Source: Amycolatopsis azurea DSM 43854 (GTDB lineage Bacteria > Actinomycetota > Actinomycetes > Mycobacteriales > Pseudonocardiaceae). Taken from it: DNA of 64,000 nt. Below the pieces are notes generated by a model. It made no database searches. It was not told where the DNA came from and saw only the letters and a list, made by a program, of their open reading frames with translations. Location of the stretch: positions 667,076 to 731,075 of the forward strand of contig NZ_MUXN01000002.1 in the NCBI RefSeq assembly GCF_001995215.1, in the 5' to 3' direction. Position numbers and translations under genes: made by a program. Below, in pieces: positions 25,136 through 33,819 of the stretch (its first letter is position 1; each line of letters begins with the position of its first letter).

Positions 25136-26638
25136 ATGAAGCAGGTGACTTGGCTTGACGATCGTGAAAGACTCGACATCGGGGCCGCGGCGAGAACACT
25201 TGGTCTCAAGCCTTGGCAAGCCGGGTGGTACCACTGGCGTCGTCGCTTCTGTTCGCCGGCCGGTAGTCAGGGTCGCCGCCATTACTGGTACGAGAACGAT
25301 CTGTTCAAGTGGGCTGCGTCGACAGGTCTGCGAAAGCTTCTCCGGCAGACTCCGTTGAGATACTGGTCGGATGCCAGGGAGAAGGCGGTGTACGGTGGGA
25401 GCAAACAGGTCGCCGATGCCGTGGTTCAGGAATGGATCACAGAGTCCGGCGTTGTCGCGGTCTTCTGGCCGCTTGGCTATCACAAAGGACCGCTGGCGCA
25501 TGAGGCGGCAGCCCTTTTCCCGGGAGCCGATGCGCTCGTCAGAATAGCGTCGGACTTCGGCCGAGATGGGCCGACTGTAGGTACGGCGCAACCCGGAAAC
25601 GCCGATCCCGAGTGGCAAGATTTTGCCGCTCGATGGGGAGATCTTTCGCGAGTTCTGGGCCGTCCTGCGCCTTACTGGCCGCTTTCCCTTCGGGTTCCTC
25701 ATCTTATGAAAGAATGGGAACCTGATAGTGCAACGGTGACGTATCTGCCCAATCCTGATATCGATGTGACGCCACTTCTGCGGATGGTAAGCGCGCTTAC
25801 CGACGACGAGCCGGCGCAGAAAGTACTCCTGCGTCTGGCCCGAGTGGCTCAGTGCCGGGTGACAGAAGCAGCTTACCGCGATCTCGAATTCGTGGAAGAG
25901 GCACATGAGCGGGTTGGCAAACCAATGGAGCTGACCACTATGGTCGCCGCGCGGCCGATAGAGTTTCCGGAGCCGCTGGAAATAAATCCTTCTGATGCGC
26001 AAACTGGCTGGCACGAAATCCTGTCCCGCAGCGACCTGCTGGCGCTCGAGTGTGTCCAGACTGTTCGCGCGTGGGATGGTGGAGCGGATTTTCACTATGC
26101 CAGCACTGAGACGGTTCGTCCTGATCGTCGTTACGGTGCGGAGTGGGCAAAGAGGCTGAGGCCGGCTAGTGAGCCCACTGCTTATCATGAATATCTTGGT
26201 CCCCAAGGGGAGCCGCTGGTGGATCCTGTCAGTGGAGCACCGGTCGTCCGGAAATCGGATGGGACCTTGACGGTTGCCGTTCCCCAACGTCTCTCAGGAG
26301 AAAACGGTAAACTGATCGAAGTCATTCTGGACGAGCCGATCTGGGTGCGGACCGAGAACGGTGTCCTCCAAGTGGCGCCCCAGCACTACTACTACGGAAT
26401 CAACTGGGGATACGGCGGAAGCGGGCCCGGGTCGCTCGCGCTCCTGATCCACAGGCTCCTCGACGACATCACAGCACCTGCGGCGGATACGATCATCGGC
26501 GCGCCGGACGGGCTCGACGAGCTTACTCAGCTCGCATGGCCGCTAGAGCAGGTCCTCACCCGGGAGACACTTGAAGCAGCCAGGCAGGGGCGCGCCTATC
26601 GGCGCCCGACTCCGCGTTCCAAGGAAGACGGCGCGTGA
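25136..26638 (+). CDS. Uncharacterised protein with N-terminal HTH-like and C-terminal DUF6166-like regions
   Basis: 500 residues. Residues 10-60 (LDIGAAARTLGLKPWQAGWY, then YWYENDLFKWAAS) resemble a MerR/excisionase-type helix-turn-helix. Near residues 420-450, YYGINWGYGGSGPGSLALLI resembles the DUF6166 signature, which I associate with phage and integrative elements. The middle is not recognised. Base composition is visibly less GC-rich than the flanks, and a long antisense frame exists but reads as a shadow. The next gene's GTG overlaps its stop, so the two are coupled. Horizontal origin is likely. Confidence 0.55.
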   Translation: MKQVTWLDDRERLDIGAAARTLGLKPWQAGWYHWRRRFCSPAGSQGRRHYWYENDLFKWAASTGLRKLLRQTPLRYWSDAREKAVYGGSKQVADAVVQEWITESGVVAVFWPLGYHKGPLAHEAAALFPGADALVRIASDFGRDGPTVGTAQPGNADPEWQDFAARWGDLSRVLGRPAPYWPLSLRVPHLMKEWEPDSATVTYLPNPDIDVTPLLRMVSALTDDEPAQKVLLRLARVAQCRVTEAAYRDLEFVEEAHERVGKPMELTTMVAARPIEFPEPLEINPSDAQTGWHEILSRSDLLALECVQTVRAWDGGADFHYASTETVRPDRRYGAEWAKRLRPASEPTAYHEYLGPQGEPLVDPVSGAPVVRKSDGTLTVAVPQRLSGENGKLIEVILDEPIWVRTENGVLQVAPQHYYYGINWGYGGSGPGSLALLIHRLLDDITAPAADTIIGAPDGLDELTQLAWPLEQVLTRETLEAARQGRAYRRPTPRSKEDGA

Positions 26639-27909
26639 ACCCGCGTCCTCGAGGCCGAGCGGTACTTCTCCTGTCTTCGGCAAGCGTCGTCGCGGGCGCG
26701 GCAGTCGCCGGCTGGGCGGCGAGATCTTGGTGGGGCCCGCTGTGGGCCTGGCTGGCGGCTTGGTGGGCGGTTCCGTTGTCGATGGTTCTGGTGGTAGCGG
26801 GCGGCGCCGGACTGGCCAGCCACACTCGCCGAGATTCCGACGACGAGCCGAGCGATCTCCGAGTCATCTCGGTTCGGAGTATCGCGGTCGGCGGAACAGT
26901 TCTTCTGGCGATCGGTATAACCGCAATAATCGTGCTACTGCGGCTCTATGGCGGGACCGGTCCCAGTGTGCAATTGGACGCCATCCGGACAGCGGGAACG
27001 ATCGTCGTGGGGACCGGTGGGGCGGCCGCGCTGCTGCTGGCGGCCAGGCGTCAACGCTCCGCCGAGTTGGCCCTGACCGACCAGCGCTCTGTGGCAAGGC
27101 AGACCGAACACGACGCGGCTGAGCGGCGGATCACCGAGCTGTACACAAAAGCCGTTGAGCAGCTTGGAGCGGACGCGGCGCCAGTCCGCCTGGGTGGCCT
27201 GTACGCCTTGGAGCGCTTGGGCCGGTCTTCCGATGCCCAGCGTGAGACCATCCTCGACGTCGTATGTGCGTATCTGCGGATGCCGTTGCCCGTCGATCGG
27301 GAAAACGTAGCCGAAAATGCCGGCTGTTCTTCAGGCAAGCCGACACGCGACCAGACAGAAGAACGCCAAGTTCGCCTGGCTGCTCAACAAATCCTTCATC
27401 GGGCCCGTCGGCCTGGGCCGGACTTGTGGCAGGTCGGGCGGATCAATCTGCGAGGCGCGGATCTCGCGGGTTCGGATTTGAGCGGCATCAACCTGACGTC
27501 GGCCATCTTGAACGAAGCCAATCTCGTCGGCGCGGACCTGAGCGGCGCTGATTTGACCAACGCCGACCTCGCCGATGCCAAGTTGGACGGCATAGTTCTC
27601 CGCCGGACGACGCTGACAGGCGTTGTCCTCGATCGGACCGACTTGAGCGAACAGGCGCTTCCCGGGCTGAACCTTGTGGGGGCGCACCTCGAGGGCACCA
27701 ACCTCTCCCGAGCCGATCTTGCAGGTGTCATCCTTCGTGATGCTGTGCTCAGGGGAGCCAACCTGACGGAAGCCGATCTCACCGGCGCCGACTTGAGGAA
27801 TGTGACTTTGAGGACGGTCGATACCACGCGAACGATCTTCGGTTCGTCCCTGTCGCGCGAACAGCTTCAGGAAGTCACAACTTCGGGCTTGGTAAACGAT
27901 CCCGAGTGA
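26635..27909 (+). CDS. Pentapeptide-repeat membrane protein
   Basis: 424 residues. Three to four hydrophobic segments lie within residues 8-145. A charged helical region follows (QRSVARQTEHDAAERRITEL; LGGLYALERLGRSS), a common N-terminal partner of such repeats. Residues 270-400 are tandem A(D/N)Lxx pentapeptides (LRGADLAGSDLSGINL) that form a right-handed quadrilateral beta-helix. The role is unknown; membrane-bound pentapeptide proteins occur in phage-defence and signalling contexts. The GTG overlaps the upstream stop (GTGA). Confidence 0.75.
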   Translation: MNPRPRGRAVLLLSSASVVAGAAVAGWAARSWWGPLWAWLAAWWAVPLSMVLVVAGGAGLASHTRRDSDDEPSDLRVISVRSIAVGGTVLLAIGITAIIVLLRLYGGTGPSVQLDAIRTAGTIVVGTGGAAALLLAARRQRSAELALTDQRSVARQTEHDAAERRITELYTKAVEQLGADAAPVRLGGLYALERLGRSSDAQRETILDVVCAYLRMPLPVDRENVAENAGCSSGKPTRDQTEERQVRLAAQQILHRARRPGPDLWQVGRINLRGADLAGSDLSGINLTSAILNEANLVGADLSGADLTNADLADAKLDGIVLRRTTLTGVVLDRTDLSEQALPGLNLVGAHLEGTNLSRADLAGVILRDAVLRGANLTEADLTGADLRNVTLRTVDTTRTIFGSSLSREQLQEVTTSGLVNDPE

Positions 27910-28095
27910 AGCGAACGCTCGATACAGGACTGTCGAGCCTCACGAGATACGAGTCGGCGGCATGTCCTGCGACGAGCGGCTTCGATGTGTCGGAGCTGTT
28001 TCGAAGACCGCTTCGATGATTAGCGTGCAAGATGGCCTTCGGAGACGCACGTACGGCCTTTCGTCGATAGGAGTGGTGCTTGTGATGCGTGCGCT

Positions 28096-28668
28096 TCAAG
28101 CTTGGTTACCTTGCGGGGTATATGCTGTGGCTCGGCGTGCCCGGTGGTTGGCCACGTTGACACGGTTTCCGCAGAGCCCTGGCATGCAATAGCGCCGCCG
28201 TCCGGGGCGCGTGGTGTCGATGAACGCGCCTCGGCAACCGGCCGCGCTGCACACGCGTAACCGTTCCGCGCCGAGAGCCCGGACGACACCGAGAATCCCG
28301 ACGCCGCAGACCAGCGAGAGACTGTCGGAGACTGTCGCTCCCGGCCGGAGGGAAACAGTCCATCGAGCATGGCCAGAGGAGACGTCGAGGGTGACGTCAC
28401 CGATCGCAGACGTCAGCGCGGTGGCGCCGGTGACAAGGCTCGCCTGGTCCGGATGATCGATCAGATCCCGCACCGTCGTGCGCAGCAGGCGAACGGCAAG
28501 CAGATCGCTGGGGCGGGTGGCCGAAGGTATCGAGTGAAGCTCGGCGAAGGCGGCGAGAGAGGCCTGGTCAGGCAGGTGGTCTTCGCCGTGCCAGACCTCA
28601 GGCGCTGTGTTGACCAGGTCGGTAGCGACGCCTGCCGCCCAGACGTAAGCGTCTAACGCCACTTGCAT
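28096..28668 (-). CDS. CGNR zinc-finger transcriptional regulator
   Basis: 190 residues. The N-terminal region is an ABATE-type stress-sensing domain. The C-terminal zinc finger has C140, C145, C161 and the eponymous C166-G-N-R169 followed by basic residues, which binds DNA. It diverges from the HAD hydrolase gene with only 64 bases between starts, containing a 12-bp palindrome, so it probably controls that gene and itself. The 186 bases downstream of the pentapeptide gene (27910-28095) hold nothing I recognise. Confidence 0.8.
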   Translation of the reverse strand: MQVALDAYVWAAGVATDLVNTAPEVWHGEDHLPDQASLAAFAELHSIPSATRPSDLLAVRLLRTTVRDLIDHPDQASLVTGATALTSAIGDVTLDVSSGHARWTVSLRPGATVSDSLSLVCGVGILGVVRALGAERLRVCSAAGCRGAFIDTTRPGRRRYCMPGLCGNRVNVANHRARRATAYTPQGNQA

Positions 28669-28720
28669 CCCTTACCAACCTCTCGTACGTTCGCGGTTAA
28701 CCGCTACTTTAACCCTTACC
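28669..28720. promoter_or_regulatory. Divergent promoter/operator region between CGNR regulator and HAD hydrolase
   Basis: A perfect palindrome GCGGTTAACCGC lies at 28693-28704, flanked by direct copies of CCCTTACC at 28669-28676 and 28713-28720, 44 bases apart. These are the likely binding sites of the CGNR regulator. Confidence 0.45.
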
Positions 28721-28732
28721 GGGAGGTTGCTC

Positions 28733-29371
28733 GTGCAGATCGACGCCTTGGTGTTCGACATACTCGGCACGCTCGTCGACGAACCGGCCGGGATCCGCGC
28801 GGCCGTCGGGCAAGCCGAGCCGGACGCCGACGCGGATCAGCTGGTCAGGCAGTGGCTCGGCCACGTCGCAACGGAGCAGCAGCGCATCGTCGACGGCGAA
28901 AGGCCGTACGCGCCGAGCGACGTTCTCGACCGCGAAGCAGCTCAGACAGACGCACTCGCAAGTGCGGGCCGCAGGATGCCGCCCTGGCCCGACACGGTCG
29001 AAGGGCTCAACAAGCTGGCCGAGCACTACCCGCTGATCGGCCTCTCCAACGCCAGCCGGACGACCCTGCTCCGGATGAACGCCTACGCAGGCCTGCGCTG
29101 GCATGAGGCGCTCTCCGCCGAAGAGGCCCAGTCCTACAAGCCGGACCCGGCTGTCTACGAGCTGGCCGTCGAACTGACCAAGACAAAGCCGGAGCGGCTC
29201 CTGATGGTCGCCGCCCACGCGTGGGATCTGAGGGGAGCGCAGAGCGTCGGTCTGCGCACCGCCTACGTCGCCCGGCCCATCGGGGACCCGCCGTCGGAGA
29301 CCGACCGCTTCGACTTCTACGCGGACGACCTCGCCGATCTGGCGGCTCAGCTCGCAAAACTTCGGATGTGA
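28733..29371 (+). CDS. HAD-superfamily hydrolase, haloacid dehalogenase type II-like
   Basis: 212 residues. Motif I is ALVFDILGTLVDE (the nucleophile aspartate near residue 9 is present, but the usual second Asp in DxD is leucine-side I-L-G, as in 2-haloacid dehalogenases). Motif II is GLSNAS, the lysine is in YKPDPAVYEL, and motif IV is VAAHAWDLRGAQSVGLRTAYV, all typical of L-2-haloacid dehalogenases. It may dehalogenate or dephosphorylate a small acid. I chose GTG 28733 because GGGAGG lies six bases upstream. Confidence 0.8.
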   Translation: MQIDALVFDILGTLVDEPAGIRAAVGQAEPDADADQLVRQWLGHVATEQQRIVDGERPYAPSDVLDREAAQTDALASAGRRMPPWPDTVEGLNKLAEHYPLIGLSNASRTTLLRMNAYAGLRWHEALSAEEAQSYKPDPAVYELAVELTKTKPERLLMVAAHAWDLRGAQSVGLRTAYVARPIGDPPSETDRFDFYADDLADLAAQLAKLRM

Positions 29372-29442
29372 TCAAAACTGTCGGTGCCTCCCGCTAGGTT
29401 CTTCCCAGTCCCCACCGAGGCACCCCGCAAGGAGAAGATGCG

Positions 29443-29940
29443 TTGTCAGACTGGGAAAGAGCGAGCACGGCCCGGGTATTGCCACCTGCCCGCCCGCGCA
29501 AGCTCGCGAAGGTTCCGTTCGTCGAACTGGCCGACGGACGGGTGCAGGGCGTGGTGTCCAGCGGATCGGACATCGGGCGAGTCTACGTCTCGTCGGTCGC
29601 GGCGAGCACGTACGAATTCGCCTGTAGTACCAACAACAATCGGCCTTGCGGCGGGGCACGGGGCATGTTCTGCAACCACATCCTCGCTCTGCTCAACGAA
29701 TCCACCCTCCAGTACGGCGCCGAGCGGGTCGCACGATACCTACGTGTGGACGTTCCGGAGCCGACCGCGCAGGCCATTTCGCAGACCATGAGCGCGACGC
29801 GGCCGTCGCAGGGCGACAGCACCGCGGCCGCGTCCGTGTTCAGCCAGTTCTTGCGGCACTTGGCATATCTGGAATTCGAGGCGTCGACTGCGCCGGTGCC
29901 GGAACTCCAGTGGTTCCCGCCGACCAGGGCGGTGGTGTGA
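29443..29940 (+). CDS. Small SWIM-like zinc-finger protein, first gene of the MoxR/VWA cluster
   Basis: 165 residues. C61, C69, C77 and H79 (FACSTNNNRPCG...FCNHILALL) resemble a SWIM zinc finger, with the first CxC widened. SWIM domains bind nucleic acid or protein. The TTG start is preceded by AAGGAG; no better start fits the frame. Its stop overlaps the ATG of the next gene (TGATG), tying it to the five-gene set. Confidence 0.6.
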   Translation: MSDWERASTARVLPPARPRKLAKVPFVELADGRVQGVVSSGSDIGRVYVSSVAASTYEFACSTNNNRPCGGARGMFCNHILALLNESTLQYGAERVARYLRVDVPEPTAQAISQTMSATRPSQGDSTAAASVFSQFLRHLAYLEFEASTAPVPELQWFPPTRAVV

Positions 29941-31319
29941 TGCGCACCGATCTGCTCACCGACCCCAACACCGGTCTCGACGAGGCGTTGGCGGCTGTCG
30001 ACGCGTTCGATGACGTGCTTGTCGCCGGACTGCTTCGTCCTCAGAAGGTCGCCGGCCTGACCGAGCTGGCCGATGCCGTCGCGGGGTCGCCGCTGGCGGC
30101 GCGGGTCGCCGAGGCGGCCGAGAAGACGGCGGCCGGAGCGGCGGGGGAGGAGCACTTCGTTTCCCTTGCTGTGGCGAGGGTCGCGGTGTTCGGCTCCGTA
30201 CACGACGCTGTCCTCGCGCGCATCGCCGAGGCGACCGGTCGGCCACCCGGTGAAGAGGCAGCCGGGCAAGCGGCCGGGGCGGAGTCGCCGAATCTGCTGG
30301 CCGCCGCTCGGTCCTGGCTGTCCGATCTGGCCCGTGCCGGCTGGCAAGGCATCGACCACGACCTGATTTCGGCCTCGGCTCCGGTGATCTCCGCACTACT
30401 CTCGGAGCCGAGCTTGCGCCGGTTGGCGGTCCTGCTCGACGGGTTCGCGGCGGAACTGGCGGCGTCGTGTCCGGGCGCGGCGCTGGAGCGCGTTCCCGTC
30501 CGGCGCTGGGGTGACCTGTGGTCGCGCGGGATGTTGCTGACCCTGCCCGGCGTGGCGGCGGCGCCCGCGATCGGCACCGTCACCGGCCGACTGTTACCGC
30601 TGGGCGTCGACCTGCTCGAACATTCGACGGCGGCGCAGGCCCAGGTCCATGCGGTGCTTGAGCCCGAAGACGGCACGGCGCCGCGCCTCGTGCGTGCGAG
30701 CGTGACGGTGCCCAAGCCGGACACGATCATCGGTGCCGGGATCTGGCAATTGCTGCGCCCGCATCTTTCCCTGCTCACGGCTGTCAGCGAGGGCCGCTCG
30801 ATGGATCTCGCGGACATGCCGGTCACCGCCGAGGGCGACCTTCTCTGGCAGGACGACCATGCTCGCCTCGGCGAGCCCGCGGACGCGTTCTCCACCGCGC
30901 GTGTCGTCCTGCCGAAAGCCACCGCGCCGGTGGTCGCGCCATTGGACCGGCATCCGGTGCGCGTCGCGGTCCCTGTCTTCTTGGAGGGCTACGGCATCGA
31001 AGGCGACGAAGACGCGCCTTCCTTCACGTTCGCCGGGAGTCGGCTTCCCGTCGAGACCGATCGCATCCCCGCCGCCGGGCCGCTGACCCCGAAGGCGGTC
31101 GCGACGTCCGGCGCGTGCATCGGCTTGATCCGGTGGGATGGCGAGTTCCGGCTCCAGCCGCTCGCGGTGGAGACCACCGTGCGCAAGAAGACCACTGCCG
31201 TGCACGCCGGAGCCTGGGCCGGAGGCACCACGGACAAGGCCGGGGTGAAAGCCGAGAAGGCGGCCACCGACGCCGCGGCCGTGCTGCGCGAGCGCGCCGG
31301 AAGGTTGCTGCGGAAATGA
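29940..31319 (+). CDS. DUF5691-like protein of the MoxR/VWA cluster
   Basis: 459 residues, soluble, alanine-rich. I tentatively place it in the DUF5691 family on its position between SWIM and VWA genes and its overall pattern; no catalytic motif is visible. The first 190 residues are helical, while the last 250 look more mixed (VRASVTVPKPDTIIGAGIW). Together with the small SWIM protein it may correspond to the larger SWIM protein YehQ of enterobacteria. Both ends overlap neighbours, so translation is coupled. Confidence 0.5.
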   Translation: MRTDLLTDPNTGLDEALAAVDAFDDVLVAGLLRPQKVAGLTELADAVAGSPLAARVAEAAEKTAAGAAGEEHFVSLAVARVAVFGSVHDAVLARIAEATGRPPGEEAAGQAAGAESPNLLAAARSWLSDLARAGWQGIDHDLISASAPVISALLSEPSLRRLAVLLDGFAAELAASCPGAALERVPVRRWGDLWSRGMLLTLPGVAAAPAIGTVTGRLLPLGVDLLEHSTAAQAQVHAVLEPEDGTAPRLVRASVTVPKPDTIIGAGIWQLLRPHLSLLTAVSEGRSMDLADMPVTAEGDLLWQDDHARLGEPADAFSTARVVLPKATAPVVAPLDRHPVRVAVPVFLEGYGIEGDEDAPSFTFAGSRLPVETDRIPAAGPLTPKAVATSGACIGLIRWDGEFRLQPLAVETTVRKKTTAVHAGAWAGGTTDKAGVKAEKAATDAAAVLRERAGRLLRK

Positions 31320-32686
31320 CCGAATCCGAGGACAACCGCCGCCAGGTCCTGTACTGGCGGCTGCTCGCCCGGCTCTTCGACGGCGAGGAGCAGGCCGCGC
31401 TCGAATCGGCGAGTGTGGCCGTGGTCGAGGACATCGGCCTGCCGTCGGCGTTGCTGGACCCGAACGTCGCCGTGGACTCGGTCGTCCAGCGGCATCCGGA
31501 GCTCGCCGCCGAGTTCGACGGGCTGATGGTCCCCGAAGCCGAGGACAGCCGGGACAAGGCCGCGGAGGTACGGCGTGCGGCGCTGGTGTCGAAGGTGCTG
31601 CTCAACGTCTTCGCCCCGGCCCCGCACACGGTGACGGCCGGGCAGTTGTCCTGCTGGCAGGCCGACGCGGGCTGGCTCGAACGCGCGCTGGGATGCCGTC
31701 CTGGTGAGCTCCGCGGTGGCAGGCCCGGAGGTGCTCCGACGGGTCTTGGTGGCACCGGAGGCGGCGGGGCTCCCGACCTGAGCACGCTCCTCCCCGCGAT
31801 CGGGCCGGACCTCGCCGGCATCGAAGCGGACCTCGTCAAGCGGATGCACCTGCGCGAGGTACTCGCCGATCCCACGCTCGCGGCGAAGCTGAGCCCGAGT
31901 ATGTCCCTCATCGAACAGTTGTTGCGGGACAAGGACAACCTGTCCGGAGTGGCGCTGGCCAACGCCAAGTCACTGATCCGCCGCTATGTCGACGAGATCG
32001 CGGAGGTCCTGCGCACCCAGGTCGAGAAGGCCTCGACGGGCAAGGTGGACCGCTCGGTCCCGCCGAAGCGCGTGTTCCGCAACCTCGACCTCGACCGCAC
32101 CATCTGGAAGAACCTCACCAACTGGAGCCCCGAAGAGGAACGGCTCTACGTCGACCGCCTCTACTACAAACAGACCGCGAAGAAGACCACTCCGCAGCGG
32201 CTCATCGCGGTGGTCGACCAGTCCGGTTCCATGGTCGACTCGATGGTCAACTGCGCCGTGCTGGCCTCGATCTTCGCCGGACTGCCCAAAGTGGACGTCC
32301 ACCTGATCGCCTACGACACCCAGGCACTCGACCTCACACCGTGGGTGCACGATCCGTTCGAGACCCTGCTGCGCACCAACCTCGGCGGCGGCAACGACGG
32401 CATGGTCGCGATGGGGCTGACCCAGCCGAAGATCGCCGAACCGGCCAACACCGTGGTGGTGTGGATCTCGGACTTCTACGAGACCCGTGTCGAGCAGCTC
32501 TTCGAGAGCATGGCCGCGATCCACCGGTCCGGGGCGAAGTTCATCCCCGTCGGCTCGGTCACCAGCGCCGGCCGCGGCAGCGTGAACCCGTGGTTCCGCG
32601 AGCGCTTCAAGGACCTCGGCACACCGGTGATCTCCGGCCACATCACCAAGCTCGTCCACGAACTCAAGACTTTCCTCACCTCCTGA
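31316..32686 (+). CDS. VWA-domain protein (YehP-like)
   Basis: 456 residues. The C-terminal half is a von Willebrand factor A domain with the metal-ion-dependent adhesion site D301-Q-S-G-S305, a conserved LGGGNDGM and VVWISDFYE. The N-terminal half is helical with a glycine-rich linker near residue 140. VWA proteins pair with MoxR ATPases, here encoded 20 bases downstream, as chaperone or co-assembly partners. The ATG overlaps the preceding stop (ATGA). Confidence 0.85.
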   Translation: MTESEDNRRQVLYWRLLARLFDGEEQAALESASVAVVEDIGLPSALLDPNVAVDSVVQRHPELAAEFDGLMVPEAEDSRDKAAEVRRAALVSKVLLNVFAPAPHTVTAGQLSCWQADAGWLERALGCRPGELRGGRPGGAPTGLGGTGGGGAPDLSTLLPAIGPDLAGIEADLVKRMHLREVLADPTLAAKLSPSMSLIEQLLRDKDNLSGVALANAKSLIRRYVDEIAEVLRTQVEKASTGKVDRSVPPKRVFRNLDLDRTIWKNLTNWSPEEERLYVDRLYYKQTAKKTTPQRLIAVVDQSGSMVDSMVNCAVLASIFAGLPKVDVHLIAYDTQALDLTPWVHDPFETLLRTNLGGGNDGMVAMGLTQPKIAEPANTVVVWISDFYETRVEQLFESMAAIHRSGAKFIPVGSVTSAGRGSVNPWFRERFKDLGTPVISGHITKLVHELKTFLTS

Positions 32687-32706
32687 ACCTCCCCGAAAGG
32701 CACGAA

Positions 32707-33819
32707 ATGTCCGACGTCTTGCGCGCCCCCGCCGAACTCAAGTACGCCGAAGAGCTGGACTGGCTGGAATCGGTCGACGACAGCCCCAAACCGTTCGCGT
32801 GGCGCCTGTCCCCGAAGATGATCCGTCTGTTCGTCCTCGGTTCCGAGCGCGCCGACGGCCTCGACCGCGAGATCTCGCAGAAGTGGTTCGGCGACCGGAG
32901 CATCGTCGAGCGGGCCATCGTCACGCTCGCCTCCGACCGCGGTCTGCTGCTCATCGGCGACCCCGGCACCGGCAAGAGCTGGCTCGCCGAACTGCTGGCG
33001 GCGGCGATCTCCCGCAACTCCACGCTCGTCGTGCAGGGAACCGCCGGCACCACCGAAGACCACATCAAGTACTCGTGGAACGTCTCGATGGTCATCGCCA
33101 AGGGCCAGTCCCGCGAGTCCATGATCCCGTCGCCGATCATGACGGCGATGGAGGCGGGCTCGATCGGGCGGTTCGAGGAGCTGACCCGGTCCACCAGCGA
33201 CGTCCAGGACGCGCTGATCTCGATCCTCTCCGAGAAGTACATCTCGGTGCCGGAACTGGACAGCGACGGCATCGTCTTCGCCAAGCCCGGCTTCTCCGTG
33301 ATCGCCACCGCCAACAGCCGCGACCGCGGCGTCAACGACCTGTCCTCCGCGCTCAAACGCCGGTTCAACTTCGTCCGCATCCCGGTGGTGACGAACAAGA
33401 AGAGCGAGGCGGAGATCGTCCGCTTCCGCACCGAGGAACTGCTGCGCCGCCATCAGATCGAGCTGGACGTGCCGCCGACGCTGCTCGACGTGCTGCTGCG
33501 CAGCTTCGGCGACCTGCGCGCCGCGGCGGCGTCCGCGGGCAGCGACGACGAGAAGCTGGAGTCCGCGCTGTCCACCGCCGAGCAGATCGGCGTGCTCGAA
33601 GACGCGGTACTGCACAGCAACTTCTTCGGGGAACGCGAGCTGACCGCCCGCACGCTCGCGTCCTCGCTTGTCGGCTCGCTCGCCCGCCGCGAGCCGGAGG
33701 ACCTGGCGATCCTCAACAAGTACCTGCACGGCGTCGTCGAACCGCGCAGCAAGGACGAGGGCGGGGACTGGCCGGAGTTCCTCGACGGCGGCCGCGATGC
33801 GATCGCCACCCTCTCGTGA
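32707..33819 (+). CDS. MoxR-type AAA+ ATPase (YehL-like)
   Basis: 370 residues. Walker A is G84-DPGTGKS91. The acidic segment GRFEELTRSTSDVQDALI serves as the Walker B region. IATANSRDRGVNDLSSALKRRFNF holds sensor 1 and the arginine finger. The length matches the MoxR YehL subgroup. It should form a hexamer that remodels a partner, probably with the VWA protein. AAAGG precedes the ATG, and its stop overlaps the GTG of the DUF5682 gene. Confidence 0.85.
   Translation: MSDVLRAPAELKYAEELDWLESVDDSPKPFAWRLSPKMIRLFVLGSERADGLDREISQKWFGDRSIVERAIVTLASDRGLLLIGDPGTGKSWLAELLAAAISRNSTLVVQGTAGTTEDHIKYSWNVSMVIAKGQSRESMIPSPIMTAMEAGSIGRFEELTRSTSDVQDALISILSEKYISVPELDSDGIVFAKPGFSVIATANSRDRGVNDLSSALKRRFNFVRIPVVTNKKSEAEIVRFRTEELLRRHQIELDVPPTLLDVLLRSFGDLRAAAASAGSDDEKLESALSTAEQIGVLEDAVLHSNFFGERELTARTLASSLVGSLARREPEDLAILNKYLHGVVEPRSKDEGGDWPEFLDGGRDAIATLS

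Noticed and set aside
24914..26287. Leftward frame of about 450 codons opposite the DUF6166-like gene
   Set aside because: Cysteine/arginine-rich and structureless; the plus-strand frame has HTH-like and DUF6166-like regions and is coupled to the next gene.
25136..28668. Prophage or integrative element with ends
   Set aside because: No integrase, tRNA target or flanking direct repeat was found; only composition and family hints support transfer.
32799..33815. In-frame upstream extension of the DUF5682 protein by about 340 residues
   Set aside because: The extension lies in another frame of the MoxR ATPase and is R/P-rich; the GTG overlapping the MoxR stop is the natural start.
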